NCBI RefSeq assembly: GCF_026212465.1 | Contig: NC_080051.1 | Span: 25,001-89,000 of the forward strand | DNA: 64,000 nt | DNA from: Amaranthus tricolor | Taxonomy: Eukaryota > Streptophyta > Magnoliopsida > Caryophyllales > Amaranthaceae | Direction of reading: 5' to 3' | Shown: one piece after another, positions 54,050-64,000 of the stretch | Numbering within the stretch: position 1 is the first letter of the stretch | Layout of the letters: each line of letters begins with the position of its first letter | Notes under the pieces: generated by a model | What the model was told of the DNA's origin: nothing | Seen by the model: the letters and a program-made list of their open reading frames with translations, nothing else | The model's database searches: none | Translations under genes and position numbers: made by a program

Positions 54050-55015
54050 TGATCAAAGAAGAATGAACGATGAAGAATGAACAAGGTTCAATGATCAAGG
54101 AAGAATGAACGATGAAGAATGAACAAGGATTAATGGTCAATGACGAATGAACGATGAAGAATGAACAAGGATCAATGATCAATGAAGAATGAACGATGAA
54201 GAATGAACAAGGAACAATGATCAATGAAGAATGATCGATGAAGAATGAACAAGGATTAATGGTCAATGAAGAATGAACGATGAAGAATGAACAAGGATCA
54301 ATGGTCAATGAAGAATGAACGATGAAGAATGAACAAGGATAAATGATCAATGAAGAATGAACAAGGATCAATGATCAAAGAAGAATGAACGATGAAGAAT
54401 GAACAAGGATCAATGATCAATGAAGAATGAACGATGAAGAATGAACAAGGAGTAATGGTCAATGACGAATGAACGATGAAGAATGAACAAGGATCAATGA
54501 TCAATGACGAATGAACAATGAAGAATGAACAAGGATCAACGATCAATGAAGAATGAACGATGAAGAATGAACAAGGATCAATGATCAATGACGAATGAAC
54601 GATGAAGAATGAACAAGGATCAATGATCAATGAAGAATGAACAAGGATCAATGATCAAAGAAGAATGAACGATGAAGAATGAACAAGGATCAATGGTCAA
54701 TGAAGAATGAACGATGAAGAATGAACAAGGATCAATGATCAAAGAAGAATGAACGATGAAGAATGAACAAGGATCAATGATCAATGAAGAATGAACGATG
54801 AAGAATGAACAAGGAGTAATGGTCAATGACGAATGAACGATGAAGAATGAACAAGGATCAATGATCAATGACGAATGAACGATGAAGAATGAACAAGGAT
54901 CAATGATCAATGAAGAATGAACGATGAAGAATGAACAAGGATCAATGATCAATGACGAATGAACGATGAAGAATGAACAAGGATCAATGATCAATGAAGA
55001 ATGAACAAGGATCAA
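53332..55015 (+). repeat. 966-bp tandem duplication
   Basis: Positions 53332-54049 recur at 54298-55015, an offset of 966 bp (23 monomers' worth). The stretch between them (54018-54371) is a hybrid order not seen elsewhere, as expected at an unequal-exchange junction. Confidence 0.75.
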
Positions 55016-58000
55016 TGATCAAAGAAGAATGAACGATGAAGAATGAACAAGGTTCAATGATCAAGGAAGAATGAACGATGAAGAATGAACAAGGATTAAT
55101 GGTCAATGACGAATGAACGATGAAGAATGAACAAGGATCAATGATCAATGAAGAATGAACGATGAAGAATGAACAAGGATTAATGGTCAATGACGAATGA
55201 ACGATGAAGAATGAACAAGGATCAATGATCAATGAAGAATGAACGATGAAGAATGAACAAGGATCAATGATCAATGACGAATGAACGATGAAGAATGAAC
55301 AAGGATCAATGATCAATGAAGAATGAACAAGGATCAATGATCAAAGAAGAATGAACGATGAAGAATGAACAAGGTTCAATGATCAATGAAGAATGAATGA
55401 TGAAGAATGAACAAGGATTAATGGTCAATGACGAATGAACGATGAAGAATGAACAAGGATCAATGATCAATGAAGAATGAACGATGAAGAATGAACAAGG
55501 ATTAATGGTCAATGACGAATGAACGATGAAGAATGAACAAGGATCAATGATCAATGAAGAATGAACGATGAAGAATGAACAAGGATCAATGATAAATGAA
55601 AAATGAACGATGAAGAATGAATAAGGATCAATGAACAATGACGAATGAACGATGAAGAATGAACAAGGATCAATGATCAATGAAGAATGAACGATGAAGA
55701 ATGAACAAGGAGTAATGGTCAATGACGAATGAACGATGAAGAATGAACAAGGATCAATGATCAATGACGAATGAACGATGAAGAATGAACAAGGATCAAT
55801 GATCAATGAAGAATGAACAAGGATCAATGATAAATGAAAAATGAACGATGAAGAATGAATAAGGATCAATGATCAATGACGAATGAACGATGAAGAATGA
55901 ACAAGGATCAATGATCAATGAAGAATGAACGATGAAGAATGAACAAGGAGTAATGGTCAATGACGAATGAACGATGAAGAATGAACAAGGATCAATGATC
56001 AATGACGAATGAACGATGAAGAATGAATAAGGATCAATGATCAATGACGAATGAACGATGAAGAATGAACAAGGATCAATGATCAATGAAGAATGAACGA
56101 TGAAGAATGAACAAGGAGTAATGGTCAATGACGAATGAACGATGAAGAATGAACAAGGATCAATGATCAATGACGAATGAACGATGAAGAATGAACAAGG
56201 ATCAATGATCAATGAAGAATGAACGATGAAGAATGAACAAGGATTAATGGTCAATGACGAATGAACGATGAAGAATGAACAAGGATCAATGATCAATGAA
56301 GAATGAACGATGAAGAATGAACAAGGATCAATGATCAATGACGAATGAACGATGAAGAATGAACAAGGATCAATGATCAATGAAGAATGAACGATGAAGA
56401 ATGAACAAGGATCAATGGTCAATGAAGAATGAACGATGAAGAATGAACAAGGATCAATGATCAATGAAGAATGAACAAGGATCAATGATCAAAGAAGAAT
56501 GAACGATGAAGAATGAACAAGGATCAATGATCAATGAAGAATGAACGATGAAGAATGAACAAGGAGTAATGGTCAATGACGAATGAACGATGAAGAATGA
56601 ACAAGGATCAATGATCAATGACGAATGAACGATGAAGAATGAATAAGGATCAATGATCAATGACGAATGAACGATGAAGAATGAACAAGGATCAATGATC
56701 AATGAAGAATGAACGATGAAGAATGAACAAGGAGTAATGGTCAATGACGAATGAACGATGAAGAATGAACAAGGATCAATGATCAATGACGAATGAACGA
56801 TGAAGAATGAACAAGGATCAATGATCAATGAAGAATGAACGATGAAGAATGAACAAGGATTAATGGTCAATGACGAATGAACGATGAAGAATGAACAAGG
56901 ATCAATGATCAATGAAGAATGAACGATGAAGAATGAACAAGGATCAATGATAAATGAAAAATGAACGATGAAGAATGAATAAGGATCAATGATCAATGAC
57001 GAATGAACGATGAAGAATGAACAAGGATCAATGATCAATGAAGAATGAACGATGAAGAATGAACAAAGAGTAATGGTCAATGACGAATGAACGATGAAGA
57101 ATGAACAAGGATCAATGATCAATGACGAATGAACGATGAAGAATGAACAAGGATCAATGATCAATGAAGAATGAACGATGGAAGAATGAACAAGGATCAA
57201 TGATCAATGAAGAATGAACGATGAAGAATGAACAACGAACAATGATCAATGAAGAATGATCGATGAAGAATGAACAAGGATCAATGATCAATGAAGAATG
57301 AACGATGAAGAATGAACAAGGATCAATGATAAATGAAAAATGAACGATGAAGAATGAATAAGGATCAATGATCAATGACGAATGAACGATGAAGAATGAA
57401 CAAGGATCAATGATCAATGAAGAATGAACGATGAAGAATGAACAAGGAGTAATGGTCAATGACGAATGAACGATGAAGAATGAACAAGGATCAATGGTCA
57501 ATGAAGAATGAACGATGAAGAATGAACAAGGATCAATGATCAAAGAAGAATGAACGATGAAGAATGAACAAGGATCAATGATCAATGAAGAATGAACGAT
57601 GAAGAATGAACAAGGAGTAATGGTCAATGACGAATGAACGATGAAGAATGAACAAGGATCAATGATCAATGACGAATGAACGATGAAGAATGAACAAGGA
57701 TCAATGATCAATGAAGAATGAACGATGAAGAATGAACAAGGATCAATGATCAATGACGAATGAACGATGAAGAATGAACAAGGATCAATGATCAATGAAG
57801 AATGAACAAGGATCAATGATCAAAGAAGAATGAACGATGAGGAATGAACAAGGTTCAATGATCAAGGAAGAATGAACGATGAAGAATGAACAAGGATTAA
57901 TGGTCAATGACGAATGAACGATGAAGAATGAACAAGGATCAATGATCAATGAAGAATGAACGATGAAGAATGAACAAGGATTAATGGTCAATGACGAATG

Positions 58001-58610
58001 AACGATGAAGAATGAACAAGGATCAATGATCAATGAAGAATGAACGATGAAGAATGAACAAGGATCAATGATAAATGAAAAATGAACGATGAAGAATGAA
58101 TAAGGATCAATGATCAATGACGAATGAACGATGAAGAATGAACAAGGATCAATGATCAATGAAGAATGAACGATGAAGAATGAACAAGGAGTAATGGTCA
58201 ATGACGAATGAACGATGAAGAATGAACAAGGATCAATGATCAATGACGAATGAACGATGAAGAATGAACAAGGATCAATGATCAATGAAGAATGAACGAT
58301 GAAGAATGAACAAGGATTAATGGTCAATGACGAATGAACGATGAAGAATGAACAAGGATCAATGATCAATGAAGAATGAACGATGAAGAATGAACAAGGA
58401 TCAATGATAAATGAAAAATGAACGATGAAGAATGAATAAGGATCAATGATCAATGACGAATGAACGATGAAGAATGAACAAGGATCAATGATCAATGAAG
58501 AATGAACGATGAAGAATGAACAAAGAGTAATGGTCAATGACGAATGAACGATGAAGAATGAACAAGGATCAATGATCAATGACGAATGAACGATGAAGAA
58601 TGAACAAGGA

Positions 58611-60617
58611 TCAATGATCAATGAAGAATGAACGATGGAAGAATGAACAAGGATCAATGATCAATGAAGAATGAACGATGAAGAATGAACAACGAACAAT
58701 GATCAATGAAGAATGATCGATGAAGAATGAACAAGGATCAATGATCAATGAAGAATGAACGATGAAGAATGAACAAGGATCAATGATAAATGAAAAATGA
58801 ACGATGAAGAATGAATAAGGATCAATGATCAATGACGAATGAACGATGAAGAATGAACAAGGATCAATGATCAATGAAGAATGAACGATGAAGAATGAAC
58901 AAGGAGTAATGGTCAATGACGAATGAACGATGAAGAATGAACAAGGATCAATGGTCAATGAAGAATGAACGATGAAGAATGAACAAGGATCAATGATCAA
59001 AGAAGAATGAACGATGAAGAATGAACAAGGATCAATGATCAATGAAGAATGAACGATGAAGAATGAACAAGGAGTAATGGTCAATGACGAATGAACGATG
59101 AAGAATGAACAAGGATCAATGATCAATGACGAATGAACGATGAAGAATGAACAAGGATCAATGATCAATGAAGAATGAACGATGAAGAATGAACAAGGAT
59201 CAATGATCAATGACGAATGAACGATGAAGAATGAACAAGGATCAATGATCAATGAAGAATGAACAAGGATCAATGATCAAAGAAGAATGAACGATGAAGA
59301 ATGAACAAGGTTCAATGATCAAGGAAGAATGAACGATGAAGAATGAACAAGGATTAATGGTCAATGACGAATGAACGATGAAGAATGAACAAGGATCAAT
59401 GATCAATGAAGAATGAACGATGAAGAATGAACAAGGATTAATGGTCAATGACGAATGAACGATGAAGAATGAACAAGGATCAATGATCAATGAAGAATGA
59501 ACGATGAAGAATGAACAAGGATCAATGATAAATGAAAAATGAACGATGAAGAATGAATAAGGATCAATGATCAATGACGAATGAACGATGAAGAATGAAC
59601 AAGGATCAATGATCAATGAAGAATGAACGATGAAGAATGAACAAGGAGTAATGGTCAATGACGAATGAACGATGAAGAATGAACAAGGATCAATGATCAA
59701 TGACGAATGAACGATGAAGAATGAACAAGGATCAATGATCAATGAAGAATGAACGATGAAGAATGAACAAGGATCAATGATCAATGAAGAATGAACGATG
59801 AAGAATGAACAAGGAACAATGATCAATGAAGAATGATCGATGAAGAATGAACAAGGATTAATGGTCAATGAAGAATGAACGATGAAGAATGAACAAGGAT
59901 CAATGGTCAATGAAGAATGAACGATGAAGAATGAACAAGGATCAATGATCAATGAAGAATGAACAAGGATCAATGATCAAAGAAGAATGAACGATGAAGA
60001 ATGAACAAGGATCAATGATCAATGAAGAATGAACGATGAAGAATGAACAAGGAGTAATGGTCAATGACGAATGAACGATGAAGAATGAACAAGGATCAAT
60101 GATCAATGACGAATGAACAATGAAGAATGAACAAGGATCAACGATCAATGAAGAATGAACGATGAAGAATGAACAAGGATCAATGATCAATGACGAATGA
60201 ACGATGAAGAATGAACAAGGATCAATGATCAATGAAGAATGAACAAGGATCAATGATCAAAGAAGAATGAACGATGAAGAATGAACAAGGATCAATGGTC
60301 AATGAAGAATGAACGATGAAGAATGAACAAAGATCAATGATCAAAGAAGAATGAACGATGAAGAATGAACAAGGATCAATGATCAATGAAGAATGAACGA
60401 TGAAGAATGAACAAGGAGTAATGGTCAATGACGAATGAACGATGAAGAATGAACAAGGATCAATGATCAATGACGAATGAACGATGAAGAATGAACAAGG
60501 ATCAATGATCAATGAAGAATGAACGATGAAGAATGAACAAGGATCAATGATCAATGACGAATGAACGATGAAGAATGAACAAGGATCAATGATCAATGAA
60601 GAATGAACAAGGATCAA
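58611..60617 (+). repeat. Duplicate of 31921-33927 (offset 26,690 bp)
   Basis: Monomer-variant order matches the block directly right of the retrotransposon, including the GATGGAAG insertion and the AACAACGAACAATG variant near 58690. A third copy of the first part is at 57154-57816. Confidence 0.8.
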
Positions 60618-61201
60618 TGATCAAAGAAGAATGAACGATGAAGAATGAACAAGGTTCAATGATCAATGAAGAATGAATGATGAAGAATGAACAAGGATTA
60701 ATGGTCAATGACGAATGAACGATGAAGAATGAACAAGGATCAATGATCAATGAAGAATGAACGATGAAGAATGAACAAGGATCAATGATAAATGAAAAAT
60801 GAACGATGAAGAATGAATAAGGATCAATGATCAATGACGAATGAACGATGAAGAATGAACAAGGATCAATGATCAATGAAGAATGAACGATGAAGAATGA
60901 ACAAGGAGTAATGGTCAATGACGAATGAACGATGAAGAATGAACAAGGATCAATGATCAATGACGAATGAACGATGAAGAATGAACAAGGATCAATGATC
61001 AATGAAGAATGAACGATGAAGAATGAACAAGGATCAATGATCAATGAAGAATGAACGATGAAGAATGAACAAGGAACAATGATCAATGAAGAATGATCGA
61101 TGAAGAATGAACAAGGATTAATGGTCAATGAAGAATGAACGATGAAGAATGAACAAGGATCAATGGTCAATGAAGAATGAACGATGAAGAATGAACAAGG
61201 A

Positions 61202-61639
61202 TCAATGATCAATGAAGAATGAACAAGGATCAATGATCAAAGAAGAATGAACGATGAAGAATGAACAAGGATCAATGATCAATGAAGAATGAACGATGAA
61301 GAATGAACAAGGATCAATGATCAAAGAAGAATGAACGATGAAGAATGAACAAGGATCAATGATCAAAGAAGAATGAACGATGAAGAATGAACAAGGATCA
61401 ATGATCAATGAAGAATGAACGATGAAGAATGAACAAGGAGTAATGGTCAATGACGAATGAACGATGAAGAATGAACAAGGATCAATGATCAATGACGAAT
61501 GAACAATGAAGAATGAACAAGGATCAACGATCAATGAAGAATGAACGATGAAGAATGAACAAGGATCAATGATCAATGACGAATGAACGATGAAGAATGA
61601 ACAAGGATCAATGATCAATGAAGAATGAACAAGGATCAA
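61202..61639 (+). repeat. Local expansion of AAAGAAG-type monomers
   Basis: Compared with the otherwise matching blocks at 33252 and 59942, three extra 42-bp monomers are present. Units carrying GATCAAAGAAG, normally found once after each 28-bp unit, occur three times in close succession between about 61241 and 61375. This is a small local amplification. Confidence 0.7.
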
Positions 61640-61971
61640 TGATCAAAGAAGAATGAACGATGAAGAATGAACAAGGATCAATGGTCAATGAAGAATGAAC
61701 GATGAAGAATGAACAAAGATCAATGATCAAAGAAGAATGAACGATGAAGAATGAACAAGGATCAATGATCAATGAAGAATGAACGATGAAGAATGAACAA
61801 GGAGTAATGGTCAATGACGAATGAACGATGAAGAATGAACAAGGATCAATGATCAATGACGAATGAACGATGAAGAATGAACAAGGATCAATGATCAATG
61901 AAGAATGAACGATGAAGAATGAACAAGGATCAATGATCAATGACGAATGAACGATGAAGAATGAACAAGGA

Positions 61972-64000
61972 TCAATGATCAATGAAGAATGAACAAGGAT
62001 CAATGATCAAAGAAGAATGAACGATGAAGAATGAACAAGGTTCAATGATCAAGGAAGAATGAACGATGAAGAATGAACAAGGATTAATGGTCAATGACGA
62101 ATGAACGATGAAGAATGAACAAGGATCAATGATCAATGAAGAATGAACGATGAAGAATGAACAAGGATTAATGGTCAATGACGAATGAACGATGAAGAAT
62201 GAACAAGGATCAATGATCAATGAAGAATGAACGATGAAGAATGAACAAGGATCAATGATAAATGAAAAATGAACGATGAAGAATGAATAAGGATCAATGA
62301 TCAATGACGAATGAACGATGAAGAATGAACAAGGATCAATGATCAATGAAGAATGAACGATGAAGAATGAACAAGGAGTAATGGTCAATGACGAATGAAC
62401 GATGAAGAATGAACAAGGATCAATGATCAATGACGAATGAACGATGAAGAATGAACAAGGATCAATGATCAATGAAGAATGAACGATGAAGAATGAACAA
62501 GGATCAATGATCAATGAAGAATGAACGATGAAGAATGAACAAGGAACAATGATCAATGAAGAATGATCGATGAAGAATGAACAAGGATTAATGGTCAATG
62601 AAGAATGAACGATGAAGAATGAACAAGGATCAATGGTCAATGAAGAATGAACGATGAAGAATGAACAAGGATCAATGATCAATGAAGAATGAACAAGGAT
62701 CAATGATCAAAGAAGAATGAACGATGAAGAATGAACAAGGATCAATGATCAATGAAGAATGAACGATGAAGAATGAACAAGGAGTAATGGTCAATGACGA
62801 ATGAACGATGAAGAATGAACAAGGATCAATGATCAATGACGAATGAACAATGAAGAATGAACAAGGATCAACGATCAATGAAGAATGAACGATGAAGAAT
62901 GAACAAGGATCAATGATCAATGACGAATGAACGATGAAGAATGAACAAGGATCAATGATCAATGAAGAATGAACAAGGATCAATGATCAAAGAAGAATGA
63001 ACGATGAAGAATGAACAAGGATCAATGGTCAATGAAGAATGAACGATGAAGAATGAACAAGGATCAATGATCAAAGAAGAATGAACGATGAAGAATGAAC
63101 AAGGATCAATGATCAATGAAGAATGAACGATGAAGAATGAACAAGGAGTAATGGTCAATGACGAATGAACGATGAAGAATGAACAAGGATCAATGATCAA
63201 TGACGAATGAACGATGAAGAATGAACAAGGATCAATGATCAATGAAGAATGAACGATGAAGAATGAACAAGGATCAATGATCAATGACGAATGAACGATG
63301 AAGAATGAACAAGGATCAATGATCAATGAAGAATGAACAAGGATCAATGATCAAAGAAGAATGAACGATGAAGAATGAACAAGGTTCAATGATCAATGAA
63401 GAATGAATGATGAAGAATGAACAAGGATTAATGGTCAATGACGAATGAACGATGAAGAATGAACAAGGATCAATGATCAATGAAGAATGAACGATGAAGA
63501 ATGAACAAGGATTAATGGTCAATGACGAATGAACGATGAAGAATGAACAAGGATCAATGATCAATGAAGAATGAACGATGAAGAATGAACAAGGATCAAT
63601 GATAAATGAAAAATGAACGATGAAGAATGAATAAGGATCAATGATCAATGACGAATGAACGATGAAGAATGAACAAGGATCAATGATCAATGAAGAATGA
63701 ACGATGAAGAATGAACAAGGAGTAATGGTCAATGACGAATGAACGATGAAGAATGAACAAGGATCAATGATCAATGACGAATGAACGATGAAGAATGAAT
63801 AAGGATCAATGATCAATGACGAATGAACGATGAAGAATGAACAAGGATCAATGATCAATGAAGAATGAACGATGAAGAATGAACAAGGAGTAATGGTCAA
63901 TGACGAATGAACGATGAAGAATGAACAAGGATCAATGATCAATGACGAATGAACGATGAAGAATGAACAAGGATCAATGATCAATGAAGAATGAACGATG
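61972..64000 (+). repeat. Duplicate of the 40701-42076 region (offset 21,271 bp) and beyond
   Basis: Positions 61972, 62672, 62952 and 63316 correspond to 40701, 41401, 41681 and 42045, so the 1344-bp higher-order register is present again. The last part, after 63316, resembles the GAATAAGG-rich ordering of 24250-25212 and runs off the window. Confidence 0.75.

Larger units (their letters stand above)
31902..64000 (+). repeat. 42-bp satellite array, right arm, second part
   Basis: About 32 kb of the same satellite and orientation as 6652-25229, continuing past the window end. No other sequence interrupts it. It is a mosaic of kilobase-scale blocks repeated at several offsets, given in separate entries, and contains several dozen 28-bp units. 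The minus strand shows long 14-residue-period open frames only because both the 42-bp and paired-unit spacing preserve frame. Confidence 0.97.

Noticed and set aside
1..64000. Dozens of 60-470-codon open frames with a 14-residue repeat as protein-coding genes
   Set aside because: They follow mechanically from a 42-bp tandem repeat without stops in one frame, switch frame at every 28-bp unit, have no promoter or unique sequence, and occur on whichever strand carries the pyrimidine-rich unit.
1..64000. CRISPR-like array
   Set aside because: There are regular short repeats but no unique spacers, no leader and no cas genes; the units are contiguous.
1..64000. Telomeric or interstitial telomere repeat
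   Set aside because: The unit is 42 bp with 14-bp subunits; no TTTAGGG or TTAGGG runs are present.

Overview
The window is almost entirely satellite DNA from a large eukaryotic genome, most likely a flowering plant. The only protein-coding gene is the gag-pol gene of a plant-type Ty3/gypsy retrotransposon that sits inside the satellite. Its primer-binding site matches the initiator-methionine tRNA 3' end used by many plant elements, and its polyprotein looks most like the CRM (centromeric) chromovirus clade. I see no bacterial-type gene organisation, tRNA, rRNA or host gene. I cannot name the species.

Layout. (1) 1-6651: satellite with the purine-rich unit on the minus strand; 1-5035 is organised as 1890-bp higher-order repeats. 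(2) 6651/6652: an abrupt strand switch with no spacer. (3) 6652-25229: the same satellite with the purine-rich unit on the plus strand, including tracts with 1624-, 1260- and 1344-bp higher-order periods. (4) 25230-31901: a complete 6672-bp LTR retrotransposon on the minus strand, with two 1171-bp LTRs that I read as identical, PBS, PPT, one uninterrupted 1463-codon gag-pol frame and a 5-bp GATGA target duplication. (5) 31902-64000: satellite again, a patchwork of kilobase-scale duplications. The array runs off both ends of the window.

The satellite monomer is 42 bp and is itself three diverged 14-mers: GAACAAGGATCAAT, GATCAATGAAGAAT and GAACGATGAAGAAT. Periodic 28-bp units lack the third 14-mer, and their spacing defines the higher-order repeats. 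Because 42 is divisible by 3 and one frame of the pyrimidine-rich strand has no stop, the array yields dozens of long spurious open frames with a 14-residue period. I do not call these genes.

How the parts relate. An uninterrupted paralogue of the insertion site lies at 44364-44368, so the element inserted after that part of the array had duplicated. Identical LTRs make the insertion very recent. A CRM-like element in a long, homogeneous, higher-order-repeat minisatellite makes this a candidate centromeric or pericentromeric domain. That is inference and needs CENH3 ChIP or FISH. The most notable features are the 14/28/42-bp hierarchy, the strand switch at 6651, and the CRM-like insertion with its matching empty site.
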